Of a stretch of DNA of 64,000 nucleotides, positions 26,048 to 34,628 are shown piece by piece (position 1 is the first letter of the stretch; each line of letters opens with the position of its first letter). The DNA lies in assembly GCF_003970675.1 (NCBI RefSeq), contig NZ_CP034562.1, positions 3,100,001 to 3,164,000 of the forward strand, in the 5' to 3' direction. Below the pieces are notes generated by a model. That model worked only from the letters and a program-made list of their open reading frames with translations. It was not told where the DNA came from and did not search any database. The stretch comes from Flammeovirga pectinis (GTDB taxonomy: Bacteria > Bacteroidota > Bacteroidia > Cytophagales > Flammeovirgaceae). The translations under genes were made by a program, and so were the position numbers.

Positions 26048-27277
26048 ATGAGTAAAAAAGATAAAAAACTAAAATCAGGTAGTAAAGAATGGACTGACGC
26101 TCTCATTTTTGCAATAATAGCTGCAACTTTAATTCGTTGGGCTGCATTTGAGGCATTTACAATCCCTACTTCATCTATGGAAAAATCGTTATTAGTTGGC
26201 GATTACCTTTTTGTAAGTAAAGTTCATTACGGACCTCGTACACCAAAAACAATTTTGCAATTACCTTTAACGCATCAAACAATTTGGGGTACACAAATAC
26301 CTTCCTTCTTGGATTGGGTTCAACTAAAGTCACATAGAATCCCTGGTTTTACATCTGTAAAAAATAATGATGTAGTTGTCTTTAATTATCCTGCGGAAAA
26401 AGGATTCCCATCGGATATGAAGTTAAACTATATCAAACGTTGTATCGCTATTGCTGGTGATACATTACAGATTAAAGACCAAGAAGTTTTTATAAATGGT
26501 AAAAGAGCTGAAACTCCATCAGAGAGCCAAACACAATATACTATTGTATCTAAAACTCAAATTGGTAAAAGAACTCTAGAAAAATACAATGTTTACGCAT
26601 ATGACTATAATAATATAGCTCATTACAGGTTAAACATGGTTCCAGGACCTGAAGGTAAATTTACGTATACAGCAATGTTACCTAAACATAGTGCTGATGA
26701 TTTAAGAAAGTTAGATTTTATAGAATCTGTTGATAGGATTTACGCTAGAGAAGATAATGATGTCTTCCCACAAAAAGCAAGTAATAATTGGTCTATTGAT
26801 AATTTTGGACCACTTTATATTCCTAAGGAAGGTGATGTAGTTAAAATTACAGCAGACAACTGGTCGCAATATAAAGCGATTACAGAAGAATATGAAGTAG
26901 ATTATAATGATGGTAAAATAGGTACATTTAAGGATGGTAAATTCTATTTAGGAGACGAAGTTCAAGAATCGTATACCGTAAAGCAGAATTACTATTTTAT
27001 GATGGGAGATAACCGTCACAATTCATTAGATTCAAGATATTGGGGATATGTTCCGTTCGACCACGTAATAGGTAAAGCTGTTATGGTCTGGATGTCTAAA
27101 GACAATAATCCTGATGCAGAAAATAGTATTAGATACGACCGCATTGGTCTTCTAATTGGTAGCGATACACAAATTCCTAGTTGGATTAAAATCGTTATTG
27201 GCATCTTACTACTAGCATTCTTTGGTTATTTCAGCTTCGTTAAAAAGAAAGACGAGGACAATAATCAAATTAAATAA
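26048..27277 (+). CDS. lepB: Signal peptidase I
   Basis: 409 residues, long for the family because of an insertion between the catalytic boxes, which is normal in Bacteroidota. Catalytic serine S43 lies in PTSSMEKSLLVGD and catalytic lysine K130 in YIKRCIAIAGD; MGDNRHNSLDSRYWG follows. An N-terminal transmembrane segment lies at about 18-36, and there is an additional C-terminal hydrophobic segment (IKIVIGILLLAFFGYFSF). It removes signal peptides of Sec and Tat exported proteins at the outer face of the inner membrane. Last gene of the par-dapB-lepB group, followed by a terminator. Confidence 0.95.
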   Translation: MSKKDKKLKSGSKEWTDALIFAIIAATLIRWAAFEAFTIPTSSMEKSLLVGDYLFVSKVHYGPRTPKTILQLPLTHQTIWGTQIPSFLDWVQLKSHRIPGFTSVKNNDVVVFNYPAEKGFPSDMKLNYIKRCIAIAGDTLQIKDQEVFINGKRAETPSESQTQYTIVSKTQIGKRTLEKYNVYAYDYNNIAHYRLNMVPGPEGKFTYTAMLPKHSADDLRKLDFIESVDRIYAREDNDVFPQKASNNWSIDNFGPLYIPKEGDVVKITADNWSQYKAITEEYEVDYNDGKIGTFKDGKFYLGDEVQESYTVKQNYYFMMGDNRHNSLDSRYWGYVPFDHVIGKAVMVWMSKDNNPDAENSIRYDRIGLLIGSDTQIPSWIKIVIGILLLAFFGYFSFVKKKDEDNNQIK

Positions 27278-27307
27278 TAAAAATACTAAAGACGTTTTTA
27301 CGTCATC

Positions 27308-27345
27308 ATAGCCGGAGTTGACATTGTTGACTTCGGCTATTTTTT
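27308..27345 (+). terminator. Intrinsic terminator after lepB
   Basis: ATAGCCGGAGT (27308-27318) pairs with ACTTCGGCTAT (27330-27340) over 11 bp with one G-U, then a T-run. A second small hairpin (GACGT/ACGTC) precedes it. It closes the parA-parB-DUF5683-dapB-lepB transcript. Confidence 0.85.
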
Positions 27346-27382
27346 CAAACCATAATTACCATATATTAATCACATAGTAGAA

Positions 27383-29563
27383 ATGAAAAAATTCTTACAC
27401 ATCGTTTTAATTTCATTTGTGCTTACACCATTTTCGGTATTTGCACATGAGGGAATGTGGCTTCCTTCCCTTCTTCAACAATTAAATGAAGAAGATATGC
27501 AGGCAAATGGATTTAAGCTAACAGCTGAAGACATTTATTCTGTCAATAAATCAAGTATGAAAGACGCAGTTGTATGGTTTGGTAGAGGCTGTACAGGTGA
27601 AGTTGTTTCTGATAAAGGTTTAATTTTAACTAACCACCATTGTGGATACGGACAAATCCAATCTCATTCAACAGTAGAAAATGATCTACTAACTAATGGT
27701 TTTGCTGCACAATCTTTTGGAGAAGAACTTAAAAGTAATGGTTTAACGGTCAGCTTTGTTGTGCGTATTGAAGATGTATCTAAAGCAATTCTTGATGGTG
27801 TAACAGATGACCTAAAAGAAGAAGAACGTCAAAAAATCATTAAAGAGAACATCGCTAAAGTTGGTGATAATGCTATTAAAGATACACATTACGAATACAT
27901 CATTAAACCTTTCTTTTACGGTAATGAGTATTATATGTTTGTTATGGAAACATTCACAGATATTAGATTGGTATTTGCTCCGCCTTCATCAATTGGTAAA
28001 TTTGGAGGAGATACTGATAACTGGATGTGGCCAAGACACACAGGTGACTTTTCAATTTTTAGAATCTATGCTGATAAAGATGGAAAACCTGCTGAATATT
28101 CAGAAGATAATATTCCTTACAAACCTAAGTACCATTTTCCTATCACATTAAATGGTGTGAAACCTAACGATTTTACAATGGTTTATGGTTTCCCCGGTCG
28201 CACAAAACAATATTTACCATCAGAAGGTATTGAATATACTGTAGATAAATCAAACCCTATTAAAATTGCAATGCGTGAAAAAACAATTGCAATTTATGAT
28301 AAAAATATGGCCGCTGATGACAATGTCCGTATTAAATATTCAGCAAAAAAAGCGAGAGTTGCCAATGCTTACAAAAAATGGATTGGCGAAAGTAAAGGTT
28401 TAAAACGTCTTGATGCTATTGATAAAAAAGTAGAACAAGAAAAAATGTTTGCTGATGCCGTAAAGAATAAACCTGAATATGCTTCTTTACTTGCAGATTT
28501 TAAACAAGAGTTTAAGGAAATTGAAAAGTATCAGTTAGCAAGAGATCTTTATGTAGAAGAATTGTATTACGGACCAGAGATACTCCGATTTGCTTTAGGG
28601 TTTGAAAAATTGAACAATGCAAACGCAGGTAACCCTGAAACGATGAAAACTATTGCAAAACTGAAAAACTCTACAAATAGTTTTTTCAAAAACTATGATA
28701 AAGCAACAGATCAAGAAGTCTTTGTATCTGCATCAACTTTATATTCAGAAGCAATTGACTCTAGTTTCTTACCATCCGCTTTTTCGAAAGCAAAGGATAA
28801 AGACGCTTTCAATAAACTTGCTGCTACGGTATATAAAAAGAGTATTTTCTGTAATCAAGATAAATTAGATGCTTTATTAAATGGTCCAGAAGATGCTATT
28901 TACAGTAAAATAGTAAAAGACCCTGCCTTTATTATTGCTAAAGAGATACATGATACATTCACTATAAAAGTACAACCAGAGTACAGTAAATTGTCGGAGA
29001 GTATAGATTTATCTATGCGTACATATGTGAAGGCATTACAAGAAGTATTTCCTAATAGAGAATATGTTGCCAACGTAAAAGGTGCTAGTAAGCAATATTG
29101 GTCTGATGCTAACAGTACGCTAAGAGTAACTTATGGTAAAATTGAAGGGTCTGAACCACGTGATGGTGTAGATTTTAAATATTATACCACTCTAGAAGGT
29201 GTTATGGAAAAAAGATTAGTTGATGTTCCTAATACTCATGAGTTCTATGTTCCAAAAAAACTTATTGACTTATATAAGGATAAAGACTACGGTCAGTACG
29301 CAGAAGATGGTAAAATGGTGGTTTGTATAACAGGCTCAAACCATACAACTGGTGGAAACTCCGGGTCACCTGTAATCAATGCAGAAGGACAACTTATAGG
29401 TATCAATTTTGATAGAACTTGGGAATCAACAATGTCAGACTTAATGTTTGATCCCGTAAAATGTAGAAATATCATTGTTGATATTCGTTACGTCTTATTT
29501 GTTGTTGATAAATACGGTGAATGTAGTCGATTGATTGATGAAATGACAATCGTGAAAAACTAA
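27383..29563 (+). CDS. S46 family dipeptidyl-peptidase, DPP11-like
   Basis: 726-residue periplasmic serine peptidase with a signal peptide ending VFA (residue 21). Chymotrypsin-like catalytic residues: His in TNHHCGYG (H85/H86), the Asp region GGDTDNWMWPRHTGD, and S660 in GGNSGSPV. Eighteen residues after the serine is R678 in NFDR. In the characterised Porphyromonas enzymes an arginine at this place gives preference for Asp/Glu at P1 (DPP11), whereas glycine gives hydrophobic preference (DPP7). I therefore infer acidic specificity. It removes dipeptides from the N-terminus of imported oligopeptides and so serves protein nutrition. It stands alone between two terminators. Confidence 0.93.
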   Translation: MKKFLHIVLISFVLTPFSVFAHEGMWLPSLLQQLNEEDMQANGFKLTAEDIYSVNKSSMKDAVVWFGRGCTGEVVSDKGLILTNHHCGYGQIQSHSTVENDLLTNGFAAQSFGEELKSNGLTVSFVVRIEDVSKAILDGVTDDLKEEERQKIIKENIAKVGDNAIKDTHYEYIIKPFFYGNEYYMFVMETFTDIRLVFAPPSSIGKFGGDTDNWMWPRHTGDFSIFRIYADKDGKPAEYSEDNIPYKPKYHFPITLNGVKPNDFTMVYGFPGRTKQYLPSEGIEYTVDKSNPIKIAMREKTIAIYDKNMAADDNVRIKYSAKKARVANAYKKWIGESKGLKRLDAIDKKVEQEKMFADAVKNKPEYASLLADFKQEFKEIEKYQLARDLYVEELYYGPEILRFALGFEKLNNANAGNPETMKTIAKLKNSTNSFFKNYDKATDQEVFVSASTLYSEAIDSSFLPSAFSKAKDKDAFNKLAATVYKKSIFCNQDKLDALLNGPEDAIYSKIVKDPAFIIAKEIHDTFTIKVQPEYSKLSESIDLSMRTYVKALQEVFPNREYVANVKGASKQYWSDANSTLRVTYGKIEGSEPRDGVDFKYYTTLEGVMEKRLVDVPNTHEFYVPKKLIDLYKDKDYGQYAEDGKMVVCITGSNHTTGGNSGSPVINAEGQLIGINFDRTWESTMSDLMFDPVKCRNIIVDIRYVLFVVDKYGECSRLIDEMTIVKN

Positions 29564-29586
29564 TTCAGGACGAGACACAATACATA

Positions 29587-29628
29587 AAAAAAAGCCTTAT
29601 TTCAAATTCGAAATAAGGCTTTTTTTTT
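29587..29628. terminator. Bidirectional terminator between S46 peptidase and glucosaminidase genes
   Basis: A nearly symmetrical perfect stem: AGCCTTATTTC pairs with GAAATAAGGCT around a 6-base loop, flanked by A-run and T-run. It ends the plus-strand peptidase transcript and overlaps the stop codon of the minus-strand gene at 29627. Confidence 0.9.
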
Positions 29629-30148
29629 ACATTTCATCTAATTGATATAATTTATATTTTTCAATTAAATCAATAATTTTTTTACTGTATTCTGGATCTG
29701 TTGCGTAACCACATTTTGATAATCCCTTTGCCCATGCTTCATAATCATAAATTGGAAGCTCAAAAAGTGATTCATACCATTTTCTAGCAGTTAGAAACTC
29801 TCCATGATCAAAATAAGAATCTAATACTGAATTGTATACCCGGAAGCATTCAGCATCTGCATCATCATCATGAGTTGTTGTTTCTCCTTTCCATTGAGCA
29901 TGACATTTAATACCAAAATGATTATTTGATTTCATTGCCAATTCTCCCTCTCCAAAACCTGATTCCAAAATACCTTGAGCAATCGTTATACTTGCTGGTA
30001 CTTGGTACTTCTTCATAGTTTGTACAGCATAGTATCCATATTTTTCTATGTATGCTGTAACTCTATCTTCTGCGGGTTTAATAAAAGAAAAACATGATGA
30101 AAGGTTAAAGAATAAAATCGTTAATAAAAGGAATAATTTAATTTTCAT
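29627..30148 (-). CDS. Glucosaminidase-domain lipoprotein (peptidoglycan hydrolase)
   Basis: 173 residues. The N-terminal signal ends in the lipobox LSSC (C19), so it is probably a lipoprotein. The rest is a Glucosaminidase (GH73-like) domain: SITIAQGILESGFGEGELA contains the catalytic glutamate, followed by NHFGIKCH and YDYEAWAKGLSKCGYATDPEYS. It should cleave the GlcNAc-MurNAc backbone of peptidoglycan at the envelope. The cognate partner of such small enzymes is often a LysM protein; none lies here. Convergent with the S46 gene. Confidence 0.88.
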   Translation of the reverse strand: MKIKLFLLLTILFFNLSSCFSFIKPAEDRVTAYIEKYGYYAVQTMKKYQVPASITIAQGILESGFGEGELAMKSNNHFGIKCHAQWKGETTTHDDDADAECFRVYNSVLDSYFDHGEFLTARKWYESLFELPIYDYEAWAKGLSKCGYATDPEYSKKIIDLIEKYKLYQLDEM

Positions 30149-30249
30149 GTTTTAGGTTCGACTATACTTATAAGGTTATTTGTATTAATAGTAATACAGT
30201 TTAAAGTACATATAAGTCGAAATAATTATTCCTTATTAACAAGATAAAA

Positions 30250-30702
30250 TTATTCTTCTAATTTTAATCTTTCCGTTATTTCTGCTATCGCCTTCTCTTC
30301 ATCATCATTAATTCCTTCAGAAGCTTCTGCAAACAAAGTTAGAATATCAAGTATATCTTCTTTTTCATCATCATTTTCTTCCAAATAATTTGCTAAAGTA
30401 TCTAAGAAAGGATCTTTCCACTGCTCAAGTGTTTTTATCAAATACTCTAGCTCATTAAAATATACTTTTTGTAAATTTTCTAATTCAGATCTTGTTAAAG
30501 AGCTTTTATAGCCTTCTGCCATAAATTTTGATAAGTATTTTACAAATACCCACTCTTCTTCATCTACAATACCATCAGAAGCAACAATTAGCAAACAAGG
30601 GAAATAGGTAAATAAAGTTTGAAAATGTAAACGCGATAATTCTATCTGATTTGATGCGTTATATTTTTTGTAAAGTTCTTCTGTATTAAGATGCAAACTC
30701 AT
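30250..30702 (-). CDS. TerB-like helical protein
   Basis: 150 residues, acidic and predicted all-helical. Seen: LLIVASDGIVDEEEWVFVKYLSKF near residue 38, and a second similar acidic segment (FAEASEGINDDEEKAIAEIT) near the C-terminus. Both fit the (S/A)DG-x-(V/I)-(D/N)-x-x-E pattern of TerB-fold repeats, which bind metal in characterised members. No ter operon genes are near, so a link to tellurite resistance should not be assumed. Divergent from tsaD. Confidence 0.65.
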   Translation of the reverse strand: MSLHLNTEELYKKYNASNQIELSRLHFQTLFTYFPCLLIVASDGIVDEEEWVFVKYLSKFMAEGYKSSLTRSELENLQKVYFNELEYLIKTLEQWKDPFLDTLANYLEENDDEKEDILDILTLFAEASEGINDDEEKAIAEITERLKLEE

Positions 30703-30748
30703 AGTTATTTTTTAAAATTCAATCAATGTCAGTTAATGCTTTCTTATT

Positions 30749-30783
30749 TTTCTAGGGCATTCGCTTCAAGTAATGTAATTTTG
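30749..30783 (+). promoter_or_regulatory. Candidate promoter of tsaD
   Basis: A perfect -7 TAATTTTG at 30776-30783. A poorer -33 (TTTC, 30749-30752) is separated by 23 bases. Start of transcription near 30790, about 20 bases before the tsaD ATG. Confidence 0.45.
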
Positions 30784-30808
30784 TTCTTTAAAGTCAAAGA
30801 ACAAAAAA

Positions 30809-31825
30809 ATGAGCGGAATAATCCTAGCTATAGAATCATCTTGCGATGAAACATCAGCATCAGTAGTTAAAAATGGTACTGTTTTAAGTAATATAGTTTC
30901 TACACAAGAAGTACACCAAAAATATGGAGGTGTAGTTCCTGAATTAGCATCTAGGGCGCATCAAAAAAATATTTTACCCGTAGTTAGCGAAGCATTAAAA
31001 GGTGCAGGAATAAAAAAAACTGATCTTGATGCTGTAGCTTTTACTAAAGGACCTGGACTGTTAGGTGCATTGTTGGTAGGTACTTCTTTTGCTAAAGGTA
31101 TGGCTATGGCATTAGATATTCCATTAATTGGAGTAAACCACATGCAAGCTCATATTCTTGCTCACTTTATTGAAAGTCCAAAACCTAAGTTTCCATTTTT
31201 ATGCTTAACTGTAAGTGGAGGACACACACAGTTAGTTGTTGTGAAATCTCCCCTTGAAATGGAAGTTATTGGTGAGACTATTGATGATGCTGTTGGTGAA
31301 GCCTTTGATAAAACAGCTAAAATTATGGGTTTAGATTATCCTGGAGGACCACTCATAGATAAATTTGCTAAAGATGGTGATCCATTAAAATTTAAATTCC
31401 CAAATGTCAATATTCCAGATTATAATTTCTCTTTTAGCGGTATAAAAACTGCTTTTTTAAATTTCCTTAGAAAAGAAACACAAAAAGATGCCGATTTTAT
31501 TGAAAAGAATAAAGCTGATTTATGTGCTAGTATTCAATTTACGCTGATACGTATTTTAATGAAAAAGCTTACCAAGGCAGCCAATGAATTAAATATAAAA
31601 GAAATTGGTATTGCAGGTGGTGTTTCTGCGAACTCTGGCTTAAGAAGTACGTTAAAAGAAGAAGGTGAAAAATTGGGTTGGAATGTGTTTGTTCCAGAAT
31701 TTGAACATTGTACAGATAACGCAGCAATGATTGCAATGGCTGCACATTACCAATATGAGGGTAAAGATTTTGAAAAACTTTCTACCTCTCCAAATCCTCG
31801 TTTAAAATTTACTGGATCAAGATAA
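30809..31825 (+). CDS. tsaD: tRNA N6-adenosine threonylcarbamoyltransferase
   Basis: 338 residues. It transfers the threonylcarbamoyl group to A37 of ANN-decoding tRNAs. ASKHA-fold motifs: ESSCDETS near residue 9; the metal-binding HMQAH (H111, H115); SGGHTQLV; GEAFDKTAKIMGL; and EHCTDNAAMIA with the third metal ligand. Normal length. It is followed after 13 bases by a small membrane-protein gene, probably in the same transcript. Confidence 0.96.
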   Translation: MSGIILAIESSCDETSASVVKNGTVLSNIVSTQEVHQKYGGVVPELASRAHQKNILPVVSEALKGAGIKKTDLDAVAFTKGPGLLGALLVGTSFAKGMAMALDIPLIGVNHMQAHILAHFIESPKPKFPFLCLTVSGGHTQLVVVKSPLEMEVIGETIDDAVGEAFDKTAKIMGLDYPGGPLIDKFAKDGDPLKFKFPNVNIPDYNFSFSGIKTAFLNFLRKETQKDADFIEKNKADLCASIQFTLIRILMKKLTKAANELNIKEIGIAGGVSANSGLRSTLKEEGEKLGWNVFVPEFEHCTDNAAMIAMAAHYQYEGKDFEKLSTSPNPRLKFTGSR

Positions 31826-31838
31826 AACAAATTTCTCT

Positions 31839-32159
31839 ATGGGTCTAATTGTTGTTGCTCTCGCATTTATTACTGCCATTGGATTGGGTATATTCTTTAG
31901 TGTTCAATCTAAAAATAAAGGTATTGATACATCTAACCGTTCCTTTTTAACTGACGCTAATGTTATAAAGTTAGCATCAGAAAAAAAAGAAGGAATAAGT
32001 GTTGCAGCTCTTTGTCTTCATTCAAATGCCAACGCAAAAGATGCTAAACAGAAATTAGAAGACCTTAGAGAACAAGGAATTCTCTATTTAAGTATAGAAG
32101 AAAATGGAACAGAAAAATATTTAATAAGTGACATATCACTTTTAGATCATAAAAAATAA
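31839..32159 (+). CDS. Small membrane-anchored protein of unknown function
   Basis: 106 residues. One N-terminal transmembrane segment (IVVALAFITAIGLGIFFSV) is followed by a cytoplasmic-looking domain of about 75 residues. The order of helices and the segment SEKKEGISVAALCLHSNANAKDAKQKLEDLREQ with a short beta hairpin (ILYLSIEENGTEKYLIS) resemble a winged-helix fold, but no family is recognised. It sits 13 bases after tsaD, so it is likely cotranscribed. Confidence 0.6.
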   Translation: MGLIVVALAFITAIGLGIFFSVQSKNKGIDTSNRSFLTDANVIKLASEKKEGISVAALCLHSNANAKDAKQKLEDLREQGILYLSIEENGTEKYLISDISLLDHKK

Positions 32160-32287
32160 ACCTTCTTAGGGGTTAACTTTTGTTAAACCTTTTGTTGAGA
32201 TATTTACTATACAAATAAATTATATTGATATAAGGTATTAAATGGAGTTTTTATCTCCTTTAGTCCATATATGAAAATGAAAAATGG

Positions 32288-32322
32288 AAAGTCTTTTGAA
32301 TACAATTTCAAAAGACTTTTTT
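32288..32322 (+). terminator. Intrinsic terminator between the tsaD unit and lgt
   Basis: Perfect 13-bp stem (32288-32300 with 32307-32319) with a 6-base loop and a T-run to 32322. The open frame upstream of lgt passes straight through it, which shows that lgt starts downstream at 32353. A smaller hairpin (GGAG/CTCC) lies about 40 bases before it. The remainder of 32160-32287 shows nothing recognisable. Confidence 0.85.
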
Positions 32323-32352
32323 GTTTACAAAAGCATTTTACATATTTGTGCT

Positions 32353-33207
32353 ATGGAATCAATACTAGCATTTATACATTGGGATGTCAACCCAGAAATA
32401 CTTCCAGGAATACTTCCTGTAAGATGGTATGGTTTACTTTTTTCATTAGGGTTTTTTATTGGTACATGGATAATGGCCAAAATCTTCGTGAATGAGAACC
32501 GACCAGAATCTGACGCAGATGCCATTTTAATTTATATGGTTGTTGCTACAATAATAGGAGCACGATTAGGGCATGTTTTATTTTATCAACCTGATTATTA
32601 TTTACAACATCCACTTGAAGTTCTTCAAATTTGGAAAGGAGGATTAGCAAGTCACGGTGGTGCAATTGGTATTATCATCGCTCTTTATTTATATAGTAGT
32701 AAGAGACCTGACCAGCCTTGGTTATGGATATTAGACCGTATTGTAATTCCTGTAGCTTTAGCAGGTTGTTTTATACGTTTTGGTAACCTAATGAACTCAG
32801 AAATTATTGGAAGACCAACTGATGTACCTTGGGCATTTATTTTTGAACGTGCTTATGTTGCAGATCCGTTGACACCTCGTCATCCTGCTCAGTTGTATGA
32901 ATCTATCACATACCTTATAATATTCTTTATTCTAGGTACTATTTATAAAAAGAAGGGACACAAGTTACCTCAAGGTATATTATTCGGACTATTCTTAATA
33001 TTAGTATTCGGAATGCGCTTTGTTTGGGAATTCTTTAAAGAAGATCAAGTAGCATTCGAAGCAACTATGGAATTAAATATGGGGCAATGGTTGAGTATTC
33101 CTGCTGTATTAGGAGGACTCTTCTTCTTTGTTAGATCACTAGGAAAAGCAGGTACTCCACCTCCATTTCCAGAAGTTAATCCCAACGAAGATAAACTGAA
33201 GAAATAA
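32353..33207 (+). CDS. lgt: Prolipoprotein diacylglyceryl transferase
   Basis: 284-residue inner-membrane enzyme. It transfers diacylglycerol from phosphatidylglycerol to the lipobox cysteine. Seen: seven hydrophobic segments, the HGGAIGI motif and the Lgt signature GCFIRFGNLMNSEIIGRPT, followed by HPAQLYES. The ATG at 32353 follows a -7-like CATATTTG and a TTTG 17 bases upstream; the longer frame contains the terminator and is rejected. A near-leaderless transcript is possible. It ends in a bidirectional terminator shared with hemA. Confidence 0.95.
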   Translation: MESILAFIHWDVNPEILPGILPVRWYGLLFSLGFFIGTWIMAKIFVNENRPESDADAILIYMVVATIIGARLGHVLFYQPDYYLQHPLEVLQIWKGGLASHGGAIGIIIALYLYSSKRPDQPWLWILDRIVIPVALAGCFIRFGNLMNSEIIGRPTDVPWAFIFERAYVADPLTPRHPAQLYESITYLIIFFILGTIYKKKGHKLPQGILFGLFLILVFGMRFVWEFFKEDQVAFEATMELNMGQWLSIPAVLGGLFFFVRSLGKAGTPPPFPEVNPNEDKLKK

Positions 33208-33249
33208 AAAAAATCCTTGATTAATAAATTCATTAATCAAGGATTTTTT
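33207..33249. terminator. Bidirectional terminator between lgt and hemA
   Basis: AAAATCCTTGATTAAT (33210-33225) pairs perfectly with ATTAATCAAGGATTTT (33232-33247) around a 6-base loop, flanked by A's and T's. It serves both convergent genes. Confidence 0.9.
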
Positions 33250-33276
33250 CTTTATAAACGATTAGTCATTTAAAAT

Positions 33277-34533
33277 CTATTTTTCAATATCAATATTAAA
33301 TAACTCCGAAATCATTTGCCCCATTTTCTCCCCTTCCTTTTTGTCTGCACTTGCAGATGCTTTTAATTGAAGCACAGGAACTTTCATTATCTTATTTAAT
33401 AAGTTCTTTGTAATCTTATCAACTTGTTTCTGTTCCTTCAAACTTAGTTGCCCTTGATATTTTAGAACTTCTTTTTCTCTTATTGATTCAAGTGTATTCT
33501 TTAATCCTTTAATTATAGGAGAATACTCCATTTCTTTAGAACGCTTATTGAATTCAACTAAAGAATCTTGAATTATAGCTTCTACCTTAGGAATAGAATT
33601 TAATCTACGCTCTAACGCTTTATCGGCTCTTGCATTTATATCGTCTACTGTGTAAACTAATACACCAGGAATTTTATCTACATCTTCTGCTACAGACCTA
33701 GGTACAGAAAGATCTAAGAAACATTTAAAAGCTAGAATATCTAAATCTTTAACATTATCAACATTAAAGTAATCTGCTATTGGTAGAGAAGATATAATCA
33801 CGTCTGCTTCTTTTGCAGCATGCCATAACTCCTCAAAAGCTCTAATATTATACCCTGTGTCTTCTGCTAGTTCTTCTGCAACACTTAATGTTCTATTCAT
33901 TATCGTTACATCAGAAATATCTGTATTCTGAAGGTTCCTAACAGCGTCTGTTCCAATTTCTCCAAGCCCAACAACTAAAACCTTCGGGTCAGTTATATCA
34001 AGCGTTAGCTCATCAATCATTTCTACTGCAGCATAAGAAACAGAAGCCGCTCCATCTCTAAATTCAGTTTCTATCTGAACACGCTTATTTGCATTGAAAA
34101 TTGTATGCATTAAACGATGCAGATACTGACCAGCCATATTATAGTCGGCCGTCCATTGGTAAGCTCTTTTAACTTGATTCGAGATTTGAATATCACCTAC
34201 AACTTGAGCTTCTAAACCAAGTGCAACACGAAATAAATGATTCTGCACTTGAAGAGGATCGCAATCAGACTCAAAATACTTTACGGCTTCCTTGATGTCA
34301 ACACCTTTCTTATTACTTATTTTCTGAATAATATCAACAGACATGTCCTCATCAGATACATAAAATGCTTCTGTTCTGTTACAAGTCGACACAAATAATA
34401 ACTCATTAATACGATCATCCGATTGATAATCTTTCAATAACTCTTCACATTCTTGCTGAGTTAATGAAAACTTACCACGGACGTCTATTGGCGTATTTTT
34501 ATATGATAATCTTACTTCTTTGAAATCTTTCAT
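33277..34533 (-). CDS. hemA: Glutamyl-tRNA reductase
   Basis: 418 residues. It reduces glutamyl-tRNA to glutamate-1-semialdehyde, the first step of C5-pathway heme synthesis. The catalytic cysteine is C51 in STCNRTEAFYV; the NADPH domain is marked by VLVVGLGEIGTDAVRNL and the IMNRT strand end; the C-terminal helices form the dimerisation domain. Heme regulation is often through N-terminal residues of this enzyme, which cannot be judged here. No other hem gene is adjacent. Confidence 0.95.
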   Translation of the reverse strand: MKDFKEVRLSYKNTPIDVRGKFSLTQQECEELLKDYQSDDRINELLFVSTCNRTEAFYVSDEDMSVDIIQKISNKKGVDIKEAVKYFESDCDPLQVQNHLFRVALGLEAQVVGDIQISNQVKRAYQWTADYNMAGQYLHRLMHTIFNANKRVQIETEFRDGAASVSYAAVEMIDELTLDITDPKVLVVGLGEIGTDAVRNLQNTDISDVTIMNRTLSVAEELAEDTGYNIRAFEELWHAAKEADVIISSLPIADYFNVDNVKDLDILAFKCFLDLSVPRSVAEDVDKIPGVLVYTVDDINARADKALERRLNSIPKVEAIIQDSLVEFNKRSKEMEYSPIIKGLKNTLESIREKEVLKYQGQLSLKEQKQVDKITKNLLNKIMKVPVLQLKASASADKKEGEKMGQMISELFNIDIEK

Positions 34534-34628
34534 CGTATTATTCAGAAAGTAAATAGATGAGATAGTGTTAATCTCCTAAATACAAATGTACAACTGTTTT
34601 TAAGAAAATGGTAACTCCTTAAATTTGA

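Noticed and set aside
22086-27277. parS site near parAB
   Set aside because: No 14-16 base palindrome of the GTTTCACGTGAAAC or related type was seen in this stretch or elsewhere in the window.
30250-30702. Tellurite-resistance operon
   Set aside because: Only a single TerB-like protein is present, without terC/D/E/Z genes, and the fold is used in other contexts.
32284-32352. Upstream extension of lgt by 23 codons
   Set aside because: The extension passes through a perfect 13-bp intrinsic terminator; the ATG at 32353 fits the family.
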